NCBI GenBank assembly: GCA_964472395.1
Contig: CAYYMM010000005.1
Location: 19,947-83,946 of the forward strand
From: CALFER01 sp964472395
GTDB taxonomy: Bacteria; CSSED10-310; CALFER01
Length of the DNA stretch: 64,000 bases
Direction of reading: 5' to 3'
Positions within the stretch are counted from its first letter, which is position 1. Each line of letters begins with the position of its first letter. Shown piece after piece: positions 53,971 through 63,398 of the stretch. The notes below the pieces were generated by a model that did no database searches, was not told where the DNA came from, and saw only the letters and a program-made list of their open reading frames with translations. The position numbers and the translations under genes were made by a program.

Positions 53971-56099
53971 TGGCGGGGCGGCGATGCTTGAGCACGTTGT
54001 CGGGCATCGCCTTGATGGTGTTGTGTTTGTGCGGATTGAATCCGGTGATGGCCGTCGATCCGACTCCGGGAGCGATGACTGGCGAGCCGGCGTTCGGTGA
54101 ATCGTTGCGTGAAGCCCATCGGAACGCGCAGACCGAGATCGAACGGTTGCGCCAGGTGATCGGTGCGCGTGAACGCGAGCAGGCTGAACTTGCTCAATCG
54201 ATCGATTCGCTTTCAAAAGGACTGGATTGTCCGGTCTCGGGTGTTTTACGTCTGGCTCGCTGGCCGATCGTGCTGGCATTGTTTCTGGTCGGTATCTGGG
54301 TGATCGGGTTGTACGGTATGCTGGCGCATGTCGAACCGGCCGTCGTGGCCGCATTCAGCCCTCTCCTGAGATGGATGCTCGCGATCTTTCTCGGTATCAC
54401 CGTGTTATGCATCGGAGCTGTCACCACACTCGCTACAGGATCGGCTCCGGAATCCATGCATGCCCCGGGTCAGGATCTGGCCAACACGCTGGCTCATCTC
54501 GAACAAAGCGACGGAATGATGCCATGGAAACAAACCCTCCGGTCTCTCGAAGAATTCCGTTGCGAGCAGATTGATATCCCGGATGAGGTCATGCGTTGGC
54601 TCGGTGAACAGTGCCCGGAAGCGGAAGTGATCGATCCGATCGTCGGGAAGGGTCCGCACCGCTCGGTTGCAATCGCAGCGATCCACTGGGCTTCCGGTGA
54701 TCGACCTCGCGCACTGGAAGCATTAAGGGACGTCGTTGAGATTCCTTTTCATCCCAGACTGCCGTTGCTCAGACCCTGTTTTCGCTCTGCGATACGCATG
54801 CTGGCCGTGTCCGGAAACTCCGAGCCAGCCACGAAGATGATGCGGCAGATGCTTCCATTCATGGATGTCCAGGAACGCCTCGACATGGCGGAGCGGTTCG
54901 TGACGTGCTGTCCGGTTTTAGCACTCGATCTCGTGCATGCATCCCGCGAGGGAAATCGGTCTTCAGATGAAACAATGCGGATTGCGCAACTGCTCATGGA
55001 ATTGAGCCATTCCGAAGAAGCCAGTCAATGGATCATGCAGAACATCCAGATGACCCGCACAACAGAAGGCCTTGCGGCATTCATTGATTTTACGAGAATC
55101 CAACGGCTCCCCGAAGTCGAACTCCAGATCCTTCAGGAAGCCATGTCGATCAGACGCACTCCGGACTCATTGATCGCCATGGCAGCCCTGCTCAATGAAC
55201 GCGAACTGATCGTTTGGTCGAAACGGGTGATGCAGCGGGCCGCCGAGATGGAAACAAGCTCGGACGGATTGCTCGTGATCGCCCGGACTGCTCTTGAATG
55301 GCAGCAGTACGACACTGCGAAGACTGTCTTGCGAAAGATCATCGATTCATTCGGATTTGAAGGCGCACTGAGACCCGTTCCGGATCCCAAAATCGGGGCG
55401 GGACGACGTGATACGCCATCAACCGAAAACCCCGGAGTGGCGGTTGTTCTGGCCCTCTTGACCGAACAACAGGGTGATATGGCCGAAGCCCGGGATATGT
55501 ATCTCGAGGCACTGAACGTCGAGTTGTTCAATTCGGTCACGTGCGGCGGTGATATCAGCGCGGTGAATTTCACGAACTTTTACTATGCATGGCGGTTTTT
55601 CAATGAACAACAGGAATCGGCCATCCTGGCGTCTCTGGAATCGGCCGGACGGAATCTTGAACAGAGTAAAATCCGGAACCTGACCTATCCTGAGCTGGAG
55701 ACGCTCAGGCAGAAACACAATGAACTGGACCGTGACATTCAGGAAAAGAAAGACCGAAACGCGGCGTTATCCACCGCCTGGATGAAACAGCGTGTGGTGA
55801 TCGTGCTGTGTATGATCTGGTTGATCGGTATGGCGTGCATCATGGTCGTCGTGACGGTGTATGTCTTGGTTCGAGCGATTCGATTCGGACGATCCTTGCC
55901 GCATTCGAAGACGTTGGGAACGGTGTTGAAAATCCTGGAACTCAAGGGATTCGTGCTGTTGCCATCGCTGTTGGCTCCGATCGGTATCCTAATGATCGCC
56001 CATGCTCAGTTGCTGATGAGCATCATGTTGACCGCGATCCGACTAAAGCCGCCGGCAGAAACCGGATCCTGTTCGCGTTTTTCCGGAAAGTCCCAGTAA
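53970..56099 (+). CDS. Membrane protein with coiled coil and TPR/HEAT-like repeats
   Basis: The product is 709 residues. A signal or first helix (9-29) is followed by a coiled coil (45-85), two membrane helices (98-118 and 135-157), a long helical repeat region (about 170-590, with TPR-like units such as LTEQQGDMAEARDMYLEAL), and two further helices near the C-terminus (about 608-632 and 660-688). It overlaps the SH3 lipoprotein gene, so both are probably made together. No family recognised; a scaffold role is inference. Confidence 0.65.
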   Translation: MAGRRCLSTLSGIALMVLCLCGLNPVMAVDPTPGAMTGEPAFGESLREAHRNAQTEIERLRQVIGAREREQAELAQSIDSLSKGLDCPVSGVLRLARWPIVLALFLVGIWVIGLYGMLAHVEPAVVAAFSPLLRWMLAIFLGITVLCIGAVTTLATGSAPESMHAPGQDLANTLAHLEQSDGMMPWKQTLRSLEEFRCEQIDIPDEVMRWLGEQCPEAEVIDPIVGKGPHRSVAIAAIHWASGDRPRALEALRDVVEIPFHPRLPLLRPCFRSAIRMLAVSGNSEPATKMMRQMLPFMDVQERLDMAERFVTCCPVLALDLVHASREGNRSSDETMRIAQLLMELSHSEEASQWIMQNIQMTRTTEGLAAFIDFTRIQRLPEVELQILQEAMSIRRTPDSLIAMAALLNERELIVWSKRVMQRAAEMETSSDGLLVIARTALEWQQYDTAKTVLRKIIDSFGFEGALRPVPDPKIGAGRRDTPSTENPGVAVVLALLTEQQGDMAEARDMYLEALNVELFNSVTCGGDISAVNFTNFYYAWRFFNEQQESAILASLESAGRNLEQSKIRNLTYPELETLRQKHNELDRDIQEKKDRNAALSTAWMKQRVVIVLCMIWLIGMACIMVVVTVYVLVRAIRFGRSLPHSKTLGTVLKILELKGFVLLPSLLAPIGILMIAHAQLLMSIMLTAIRLKPPAETGSCSRFSGKSQ

Positions 56100-56200
56100 A
56101 TACGAACCGTTCCTCCATCGGACGGTCAATCCTGCATCAGGTCGTGTATCGGATCGAGTCCCGGTGTGATTCTATCCGGGTCAGTGCGTCCTGTATTGAC

Positions 56201-56229
56201 TTGAGGCACTGAAGCAACCACACTTAAAT
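56201..56229 (+). promoter_or_regulatory. Weak predicted promoter
   Basis: TTGAGG, 17 bases, TTAAAT (4 of 6 each), 30 bases upstream of the secreted-protein start. A CCCGG/CCGGG hairpin (about 56159-56180) lies just before it without a T-run. Confidence 0.3.
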
Positions 56230-56258
56230 ATGAATCCGTTCACCTCAAAGGAGGTACC

Positions 56259-57326
56259 ATGAAAGCGAAGCGGTTTGTCTGCTCGTTGTTAGGCGCGCTC
56301 CTGTGTTCATTCAGCCCTGTCTCCGCGATTGTTGTATGTCACGACTATACTTACTATCGCGTATTCGGGACGGATCCCTCGCCTCCGAGTCCCGAGTACA
56401 ATGTCACCGGGGAGTATCGACATCGGGTCACCCGTGAACGGAACGATACGCTGGGGTGTGACCAACCGACGCAACTCTCGGTCGATAACGATCCGAAATG
56501 TCCTCCCGCGATGAAAAAAGCCTACAAAGGCAGAGGGCAGTCTGCTGCGTTTCTGCGTAATGCGCTTTCACAGGACTACACGCAACTGAACGTGCCGCTC
56601 GATCAGTTCCTTGCCCCGGGCGCGCTGAAGCCCGGTGATGTGATCATCCTTGGAGACGCTCACAGCGGATTTGTGAACACGAACGGGAATATCGATCATT
56701 TCAAGCAGGTTCCTCCCCGGATGGATCGGTATCCGTCCGATATGTATAGTTCGGAGTTCTGGAGTATCGATCAACTTGCGAGTGATCTGGCAGGACCGCT
56801 GTGTACGAAAGTGGGTGAGCGGGTCAGCTATGGCGGCGTGATGCTCGATGACCTCCCGGACACCTTTATCACACGGGGAGTTCAGGTCGAGACCGGCATC
56901 GAAGTGTGGCGCAGAAAGGATGCGATGGGGACCCCCACAGCTTCGAAACCGACCGCGACGGTGACACCGGGCATCACACCGTCTCCCGAACCAGATCCGT
57001 CCCCGACACCTCAGAATGACAACTACTACGGAGTGTTCGTGATGACCAATGTGTCCGGAGGATCGATCTTTGTGGGGCAGGTATCAGAATTACGGGCGAA
57101 GTATACGTACCAATTCAAAGGGGGTGGGATGCCCGGTCCGGACGGATCCGGTACGAAGGTCAGTTTCGAACTGAAATCGCCGCAGTTCGCGAATCTGCAG
57201 GACGCCAGGTCGTTCTATTGCCGGAGCCTGCAGACGCCTCCGCGAGAAATTCCGCTCACTGGTGGCAAAAAAGCACAGATCTTTGGAAAAGACTACTGGG
57301 TGGACACCGCACTGGATTGTCCCTGA
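56259..57326 (+). CDS. Secreted protein with CHAP/NlpC-P60-like segment
   Basis: The product is 355 residues. A signal peptide ends near PVSAI. Residues about 120-145 contain KPGDVIILGDAHSGFVNTNGNIDHF, which resembles the P-G-D-x-x-x ... H-x-G-x-V core of CHAP/NlpC-P60 peptidoglycan amidases. I cannot identify a matching catalytic Cys with confidence, so activity is doubtful. A TP linker (PTATVTPGITPSPEPDPSPTP) separates a beta-rich C-terminal domain. AAAGGAGG precedes the ATG. It is followed 11 bases later by the subtilase gene. Confidence 0.62.
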   Translation: MKAKRFVCSLLGALLCSFSPVSAIVVCHDYTYYRVFGTDPSPPSPEYNVTGEYRHRVTRERNDTLGCDQPTQLSVDNDPKCPPAMKKAYKGRGQSAAFLRNALSQDYTQLNVPLDQFLAPGALKPGDVIILGDAHSGFVNTNGNIDHFKQVPPRMDRYPSDMYSSEFWSIDQLASDLAGPLCTKVGERVSYGGVMLDDLPDTFITRGVQVETGIEVWRRKDAMGTPTASKPTATVTPGITPSPEPDPSPTPQNDNYYGVFVMTNVSGGSIFVGQVSELRAKYTYQFKGGGMPGPDGSGTKVSFELKSPQFANLQDARSFYCRSLQTPPREIPLTGGKKAQIFGKDYWVDTALDCP

Positions 57327-57337
57327 CAGGAGGTCGT

Positions 57338-59161
57338 ATGTCCAGGATGTTCGTGATTGCATGCATCGTTGTCGCGTGTCTGGTTCCGTGTCTTTCAGCG
57401 TCCGCAGGGTGGTATCCCTGCGAATCGGATCGTCTCGAGGTCATGTTCCAACCGGAGTATCGAGTTAGACTGGTGGATGGACGATTGATCTCCGGGAATC
57501 GCTCGAAAGTCGACTTCTCAGAGATTGAAAGTCGGTTCGGAGAACTGAGATGGGAACGGTTGTGCGGGCAACTGTCTGAAGAACGCGTGGACGGTATGCA
57601 TGCGGTTGCTGAGAGCACTCTGCAGCAAAACGTTTACAACATGAACAACATGTACTATCTGGAGGTGTCGGGTGCGAACGATGTGTGGGCGCTTGCGGAC
57701 GCCTTGAACCATCGGCTCGATGTGCTTCACGCAGCCCCTGTCCCATTGCCGCAGCCCCTGCCGTTCCCGACTCCGAACCATGAACCGCTGCAGGATTATC
57801 TCAACAACGCCTCTGAGTGGCCTCCGACCGGGCTGAATGCTTATTATGCATGGACCGAGAGTGGAGGTTCGGGGTTGGGCGTCACCGTCTGTGATATCGA
57901 GTATCATTGGAATTACGCGCATGTTGATCTGAGCAAGGCAGGCTGGGCTCAGCTCAATCCTTACGAGCAGTCACCGGCGAATGCCGATCTGCACCACGGG
58001 ACGGCTGTCCTGGGAGAATTGATTGCCGACAGCAACGGCTGGGGTGTGACGGGTATCTGTCATGAAGCGAACGTGAAGACATACGGGTCATACTGGGATC
58101 CGAATCCTCCGTACACGAATCCCAGTTGGCGGGTGCCCGAGGCGATCATGAATGCCGGGGCCGTGCTGCTTCCGGGAGATGTCTTGCTCCTGGAGCAACA
58201 ATGGGAATATACCTCAGGAGCCGGCAACTACATTCCGATCGAATGGTGGACGAATCATTATCCCGATGCCCAGTCGAATAACGGCGTCTATGCAGCAATT
58301 CAAACACTGGTCGGAAATGGTATCCACGTGGTGGAGGCGGCAGGAAACGGGGGAATGAACCTGGATTTGCTGAGTTGGTACGGTGACAGCGGTGCGATTG
58401 TTGTGGGTGCCGGAGGTGCATACAGCGGCGGTTATTATCCTCAGGGAGATCTCTTCCCGTTGGATATTTCATGCTACGGCAATCGTGTGAATGTGCAGGG
58501 ATGGGGCGAGGATGTCACGACGACGGGATATGGAACATACGAAGGCGAAACAGGTTTGAACGATATGTTCTGCGGGGATTTTGCAGGAACGTCGAGTGCG
58601 TCGGCGATGGTGGCGGGCGCGGTGGTGGATTGTGTCGGTTACTGGACACGCACACTTTCGGAAAGCGCAGCCGACTTGTCTCCGGCCCTGCTCCGTACCC
58701 TGTTGATCAACTCGGGAACACCGCAGGATACCTGGACGACGCACATGATCGGCCCGCGCCCTGACCTCCAAGGCGCATTTCGTGCCCTGGATCAGTTCGC
58801 TCCGGCACGATTTCTCGAGGTGGATCTCGAACTGCCTTCGCACCAATTCTCGGAAGGCGACCTTTTCAATCTCTGGGCCTTTGTCAATAATCCCGGACAC
58901 AACCAGGGAATCCTTCCTCTGGTGGTGATTCTGGAAGTCAGTGGAACGTACTGGTTCTATCCTTCATGGACACAAATTTTCCAGTTTTATCCGATGGATG
59001 TTCTCAATGGGTATACATCCTACGAGGTGATTCCGGATTTCTACTGGCCGGCAGGCACAGGCAGCGCATCCGGATTGAGGTTCTACGGCGCACTTCTGAC
59101 GCCTGACTTGTTGAGCATATTCGGTCTGTATGACATGGAAGAATTCAGTTTCGGGACCTGA
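57338..59161 (+). CDS. Secreted subtilisin-like (S8) protease with novel C-terminal domain
   Basis: The product is 607 residues. The signal peptide ends near LSASAG. Catalytic candidates in order are D186 (TVCDIEYHW), H220 (HHGTAVLGEL), the oxyanion Asn in VVEAAGNGG and S419 (FAGTSSASAM). The serine motif GTSSASAM differs from the usual GTSMAxP, and Asp lies in an unusual C-D-I-E context. The last about 115 residues form the same domain that ends the beta-helix protein and is found alone at 62307. AGGAGG precedes ATG 57338; the longer frame from 57218 lies within the preceding gene. Confidence 0.85.
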   Translation: MSRMFVIACIVVACLVPCLSASAGWYPCESDRLEVMFQPEYRVRLVDGRLISGNRSKVDFSEIESRFGELRWERLCGQLSEERVDGMHAVAESTLQQNVYNMNNMYYLEVSGANDVWALADALNHRLDVLHAAPVPLPQPLPFPTPNHEPLQDYLNNASEWPPTGLNAYYAWTESGGSGLGVTVCDIEYHWNYAHVDLSKAGWAQLNPYEQSPANADLHHGTAVLGELIADSNGWGVTGICHEANVKTYGSYWDPNPPYTNPSWRVPEAIMNAGAVLLPGDVLLLEQQWEYTSGAGNYIPIEWWTNHYPDAQSNNGVYAAIQTLVGNGIHVVEAAGNGGMNLDLLSWYGDSGAIVVGAGGAYSGGYYPQGDLFPLDISCYGNRVNVQGWGEDVTTTGYGTYEGETGLNDMFCGDFAGTSSASAMVAGAVVDCVGYWTRTLSESAADLSPALLRTLLINSGTPQDTWTTHMIGPRPDLQGAFRALDQFAPARFLEVDLELPSHQFSEGDLFNLWAFVNNPGHNQGILPLVVILEVSGTYWFYPSWTQIFQFYPMDVLNGYTSYEVIPDFYWPAGTGSASGLRFYGALLTPDLLSIFGLYDMEEFSFGT

Positions 59162-59180
59162 TATTCCGGTTCGCCGTTGA

Positions 59181-60785
59181 TCACTTCCGCCAGGTCGAGG
59201 GTTTCAGGGCCACAAGAACCGAGAAGATCTCGAGACGGCCCAGAAGCATGCACATGGACAGAATCCACTTGCCCGGAATCGGAATCCACGAGTAATTCTC
59301 GTAGGCGCTGACACCGTTCAACCCCGGACCGATGTTACAGAGCGTCGCCGCAACACTCGTCGCTGCCGTCACCAGATCCGGTACGAATAGTGTCATCAGG
59401 CCTGTGCAGACCACGAAGAGAATGATGAACAGATTGAACAGGGCCAGAATGTTGATGACCCGATCAGACGACATCGCCGAGCCGGCTACCTTCATGGGTG
59501 CGATCCAGCGGGGACGCGCCAGTTTTCGGATTTCCCGCCATGCGATGCCGAACACGGCCATGATGCGGATCATCTTGAGTCCGCCGCCGGTCGATCCCGC
59601 ACAGCCGCCGAAAAACATCAGAACAACGAGCAGATAGCGGGTGATATCGGGCCATAAATCAAAATCCGCCGTGCAGAAACCCGTCGTCGTCACGATCGAC
59701 ACCACCTGAAAAGCCGCATGATTGAATGCGTCCATCGGTGTTGCGACCAGTTCGCGTTCATGCATGACATGGGTTGCGAACTGCGTCTCTTCAATCTTGT
59801 TGAAACGATAATGCTGAGCCAGTTCGTCCGTCTCGGGCAACCCCTGAATCAACAACGATGCGGTTACGATCAGAATACTGACGACAATGACCGCCGAATA
59901 GAAACGCAGTTCGCGATCTTTCCATGAGATCGATAACTCACCTTTGAGGAGAACCTTGTAATGCACGAGATAATTGATTCCGCTAAGGAACATGAAGATC
60001 ACGATCACCCAATGGAAATACAGGTTGTGATACTCGCCAATCGACAGATTCATGGTCGAAAATCCACCCGTGGCCAACGTGCCAAAGGTGTGACAGAGCG
60101 ACTCAAAGAGCGGCATCCCTCCCGCGTACAGCAGCAGGGTTTCGACCAGGGTGAACAAGAGGTACACGCCCCATAAAATCTTGGCGGTCTCGGACAGTCG
60201 CGGCATGAGGCGTTCCTTGGTCGGTCCGGGGACTTCCCCCGCAAACATGCCGTACCCCGTGACGCCCATCGCGGGAAAGATGGCGAGAGCCAGTGTGATG
60301 ATGCCCATGCCGCCGAGCCAGTGTGTCATGCTCCGCCAGAACAGGATTCCGCGCGGGATTGCCTCGACATTACTCAGAATCGTCGAACCGGTTGTAGTAA
60401 AGCCGCTCATCGTTTCGAAATAGGCGTCAGTCAGAAAAACCAGGAGTGTATGCGCATCCAGATGCTCGGCTGTGAGTATCCAGAAGAAAACCAGAGGCAG
60501 ACATCCGAAAAAGGTCAGGATCATCCAGCCGAGTGTGACCACGGCGTATCCTTCACGGATGCCGATGTCTTCGCGGTAACGCCGGCAATAAGCTGTCAGG
60601 CATAGTCCGGCGGCAAGCGTCAGCAGGATACTTACGGAAAAACCGGAAATCTCGGGTGTCAGAAGCGTCAATCCGGTGACTGAGTCAAAATCGAGCGCGA
60701 GACCGGTCAGAAGGGGTACGATCATGCAAAGAGCAAGGACTTCCATGAGTTTACCGATTGCATATCCGACCGATCGCTTGTTCAT
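59181..60785 (-). CDS. trkH: TrkH, membrane subunit of Trk potassium uptake system
   Basis: The product is 534 residues with four pore-loop repeats: SGFTTTGST, GTLATGGFST, VSIVTTTGFCTADF and ATLCNIGPG, each holding the selectivity-filter Gly. The surrounding helices match the TrkH/KtrB family. It takes up potassium under control of TrkA, whose gene ends one base before this ATG. It converges on the subtilase gene with an 18-base gap and no visible terminator. Confidence 0.95.
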   Translation of the reverse strand: MNKRSVGYAIGKLMEVLALCMIVPLLTGLALDFDSVTGLTLLTPEISGFSVSILLTLAAGLCLTAYCRRYREDIGIREGYAVVTLGWMILTFFGCLPLVFFWILTAEHLDAHTLLVFLTDAYFETMSGFTTTGSTILSNVEAIPRGILFWRSMTHWLGGMGIITLALAIFPAMGVTGYGMFAGEVPGPTKERLMPRLSETAKILWGVYLLFTLVETLLLYAGGMPLFESLCHTFGTLATGGFSTMNLSIGEYHNLYFHWVIVIFMFLSGINYLVHYKVLLKGELSISWKDRELRFYSAVIVVSILIVTASLLIQGLPETDELAQHYRFNKIEETQFATHVMHERELVATPMDAFNHAAFQVVSIVTTTGFCTADFDLWPDITRYLLVVLMFFGGCAGSTGGGLKMIRIMAVFGIAWREIRKLARPRWIAPMKVAGSAMSSDRVINILALFNLFIILFVVCTGLMTLFVPDLVTAATSVAATLCNIGPGLNGVSAYENYSWIPIPGKWILSMCMLLGRLEIFSVLVALKPSTWRK

Positions 60786-62144
60786 CTAGCGCTCTTTGAA
60801 TGCTTTCACGAGTTCCGGGATCGTGTGGGTTCGCGCGACGATAATCGTCTGATCCCCCGGTTTCAGTTGCGTGTCGCCGCGCGGCAGGATCAGTTGTTCA
60901 TCCCGGATGATCGCTCCGATAATCGCCTTTCTCGCCAATGGTTTCCATGCCTTGTACAGCGGAAGTTCGGTGATCCGGCTGTTGTTTCCGGCGAGCATTC
61001 GGACGGCTTCGAGATCCATGTCGCGGATCCGGATTTCACTCAGCATGCGGCCCCGATGCACATGATCGAGAATTGACATGGCGGTCGTCAGGCGGGGATT
61101 GATGATATGATCGATCCCGACCGATCGGAGGAGTCGATCGCTTCGGGGCGGTTGATCGGAAATGGCTATCGTTTCGCGTACGCCCTGGGATTTGGCGAGA
61201 AGCGCTGCGAGCACGTTGTGCTCCGTGTTCTTGCTGCATGCCACGAAAAACTCGGCTCGCTCGGCGTGAATCTCTTTCAGCAGTTCGATCTCGGTCGAAT
61301 CCCCATGCAGAATCTCGATCCGATCCAGGCGATCCGCTGCCCAGCGTCCGTATTCGCGATTCTGGCATGCCCAGATCACTTCTTCCGCAAGCCCGTCGAG
61401 GCTCTGGGCGAGTTTGAACGCCGTGAGATTATCTCCGGAGATGATGATTTTCTTCGCAGGCTGATCCTCCTTGTTCAGCATCTCGAGAAACTTGCTTCGC
61501 GAGGAGAGCGGGAAGAGTGCCAGAATCTCATCACCGGCCTCGATGACGATTTCTCCCGACGGGATGATCGCCCGGTCGTTCCGGACGATCGTCATCAGGA
61601 GAACATGCTGGGAGTCGGTCAGCGCCTGGAACTCCATCAGGTTCTTTCCGGCTATCGGCATCTCGGACGAAACCGCAAACTCCCTGAGCAGAATCTTGCC
61701 GTTCTCGAAGGAGGCGGCTTCGATCGCCCCGGGCGTGAGGATGAACTGGATGATGGAGTTGACGACTGCCTGTTCGGGGTCGATCAGTTTGGTGACTCCG
61801 AGTGTGTCGAGACTGATGTGGAGCGGTGGGTGGATGTAATCGAGATCCCGGATTCGCGCGATACGTTTCGGAACATTGACCTGCGCGGCGAACGAACAGG
61901 CAAGGATATTGACTTCATCGTCGGGGCTGACCGCGAGCAGCAGGTCGGCGTTCGCGATGCCGGCTTCATGGAGCACGCGCGGATTGCTTCCTGACCCCTG
62001 CACAAACAGAAGATCGAACTTGTCGCGCACACGCTCGATCGTGTCGGGATTCGTCTCGATGATCGACACATCATGGCGTTCTTTCAATAGATACTCGGCG
62101 AGACTCGTTCCCACCAGACCCGCTCCGACAATGACGATTCTCAC
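60786..62144 (-). CDS. trkA: TrkA, nucleotide-binding regulator of Trk
   Basis: The product is 452 residues (E. coli 458) with two RCK halves. The first Rossmann motif is intact (IVIVGAGLVGTSLAEYL). The second (IIISGDNLTAFKLAQSL) has lost the G-x-G-x-x-G pattern. Each half ends with a TrkA-C domain (second: KPGDQTIIVA). I chose GTG 62144 after AGAGGGGG, because the family starts with this motif; the frame is open for 197 further codons upstream without family likeness. It is the first gene of the trkA-trkH operon. Confidence 0.94.
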   Translation of the reverse strand: MRIVIVGAGLVGTSLAEYLLKERHDVSIIETNPDTIERVRDKFDLLFVQGSGSNPRVLHEAGIANADLLLAVSPDDEVNILACSFAAQVNVPKRIARIRDLDYIHPPLHISLDTLGVTKLIDPEQAVVNSIIQFILTPGAIEAASFENGKILLREFAVSSEMPIAGKNLMEFQALTDSQHVLLMTIVRNDRAIIPSGEIVIEAGDEILALFPLSSRSKFLEMLNKEDQPAKKIIISGDNLTAFKLAQSLDGLAEEVIWACQNREYGRWAADRLDRIEILHGDSTEIELLKEIHAERAEFFVACSKNTEHNVLAALLAKSQGVRETIAISDQPPRSDRLLRSVGIDHIINPRLTTAMSILDHVHRGRMLSEIRIRDMDLEAVRMLAGNNSRITELPLYKAWKPLARKAIIGAIIRDEQLILPRGDTQLKPGDQTIIVARTHTIPELVKAFKER

Positions 62145-62171
62145 GGTGACCCCCTCTGCCAAAGATATCTC

Positions 62172-62199
62172 ATTATAGTGCAAATCGCTCGAAGCACAA
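62172..62199 (-). promoter_or_regulatory. Predicted promoter of trkAH
   Basis: On the minus strand: TTGTGC, 16 bases, TATAAT (perfect -10), 27 bases before the trkA GTG. Confidence 0.5.
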
Positions 62200-62306
62200 A
62201 CCGCGACTGGTTGAAGAGAGAGTGCGCGACGAATCGATCGGATGACATCCTTTTGGTTGACATGAACGATACCGGGATCCTCAACTTTGTAAAAAGGAGC
62301 ATTACA

Positions 62307-62777
62307 ATGAAATCCATGATTGCGATCGTAACGATTTGCCTGACTGTGACCGGCGCATTCGCGCAATCGGATCGTGTTTCGTGCGAATCCGGATCGACAT
62401 CGACTCTGCCGATCACATGTTCTGAACTGGGAGTGCGGTTCATTATGCCTGAATACCGGATCCAGGAAGGAGACAACTACTGGTGTCATGTCTGGATCTG
62501 CAATCCGACCTCCGAGACGTATGATCGGCTGGCGCTGTTCGTCGTGATGGACATCGCCGGTGCCGTCTACTTCTGGCCTGATTTTTCGAGTTATGATTAC
62601 AGGGAGATATCCGTTGGGGCCAATGACGCGCTCCGGTTGGTCATCGTGCCATCCTTCTGCTGGAGTGGGCTGGAGACCGGATTGATCCGGTCGGCGACCT
62701 GGACGGCGGCGATGCTGTCTGCCGATCTCGATCATATAGTCGGTGAGGTGAGTGTTGCCGAGATTTCATGGAATTGA
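62307..62777 (+). CDS. Small exported protein consisting of the shared C-terminal domain
   Basis: The product is 156 residues: a signal peptide (MKSMIAIVTICLTVTGAFAQ), a short Ser/Cys linker, then only the domain seen at the end of the beta-helix protein and the subtilase (MPEYRIQEGD, WICNP, LALFVVMDIAGAVYFWPDFSSYDY, VIVPSFCW, ending EISWN). AAAAAGGAG lies eight bases before ATG 62307; a longer frame upstream lacks an SD. It is divergent from trkA. The function of the domain is unknown. Confidence 0.82.
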   Translation: MKSMIAIVTICLTVTGAFAQSDRVSCESGSTSTLPITCSELGVRFIMPEYRIQEGDNYWCHVWICNPTSETYDRLALFVVMDIAGAVYFWPDFSSYDYREISVGANDALRLVIVPSFCWSGLETGLIRSATWTAAMLSADLDHIVGEVSVAEISWN

Positions 62778-62828
62778 GTTCGCGAATCGTGCGCGACTGC
62801 AGGGTAACGGACGGATTGCAGGGTTGCC

Positions 62829-62857
62829 TTGACCATTGCTGAAAACAAGCGGACAAT
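62829..62857 (+). promoter_or_regulatory. Predicted promoter of small membrane-protein gene
   Basis: TTGACC, a 17-base spacer and GACAAT, 24 bases upstream of the start at 62882. Confidence 0.45.
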
Positions 62858-62881
62858 TCGGATGAAGGAGATCCGAACCAC

Positions 62882-63328
62882 ATGGACTATCATCTGACCA
62901 TTCCGTTTCGAGGGGATCCGGCGCGCGCGATCGAGACTGCGCGGATCACACTGGCGACCCATAGTTTCCGGATCGAATCGCGCACGGATACGGAATTGTC
63001 CGCCCGCGGCCCCGGCATGTACAGTTCACGCCAGAATCCGCTGGTCGGCGTGTCGAGGCTTGCCGTGAGTGTCCGTTCCGGTGAGATTCACCTTGAGGCC
63101 GAACTGGGAGGTTCCCGGTTCATGACCCGATTTCTGTATCTGTTCCCCTTCGGGATCGCCCTGATCATCAGCGCGGTCTTTCTCATCGTTCCCATGCCCC
63201 GATTCGCGCTCGCAATCCCCTGGCTCGCGGTGTCTCCCTGGTTCATCCTCTCCCCGCTGATGGCCGCCTGGATCCGGAAACGAACCCTCACCGCGATCGA
63301 TACACTCCTGCACAACATGGCCTCATGA
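62882..63328 (+). CDS. Two-span membrane protein of unknown function
   Basis: The product is 148 residues. The N-terminal about 80 residues are soluble (MDYHLTIPFRGDPARAIETARITLATHSFRI) and resemble a small alpha-beta ligand domain. Two membrane helices follow (about 83-104 and 110-132). AAGGAG precedes the ATG. Not a family I recognise. Confidence 0.68.
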   Translation: MDYHLTIPFRGDPARAIETARITLATHSFRIESRTDTELSARGPGMYSSRQNPLVGVSRLAVSVRSGEIHLEAELGGSRFMTRFLYLFPFGIALIISAVFLIVPMPRFALAIPWLAVSPWFILSPLMAAWIRKRTLTAIDTLLHNMAS

Positions 63329-63359
63329 GGATTCCTTCCGAACCGACTGCTTCCCGGAG

Positions 63360-63388
63360 TTGATTTTCGCCTTTCGTTCGCCTATAAT
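63360..63388 (+). promoter_or_regulatory. Promoter of the Y-family polymerase gene
   Basis: TTGATT, a 17-base spacer and a perfect TATAAT. Transcription would start near 63395, just before the hairpin. Confidence 0.65.
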
Positions 63389-63398
63389 CGACTCAGAT

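Noticed and set aside
62257..62262. TTGACA upstream of the exported-protein gene at 62307
   Set aside because: No -10 box at proper distance.
60786..62735. Longer TrkA reading of 649 residues
   Set aside because: The family starts at the IVIVGAG motif; the GTG at 62144 has a good SD, and the extension is antisense to the exported-protein gene at 62307.
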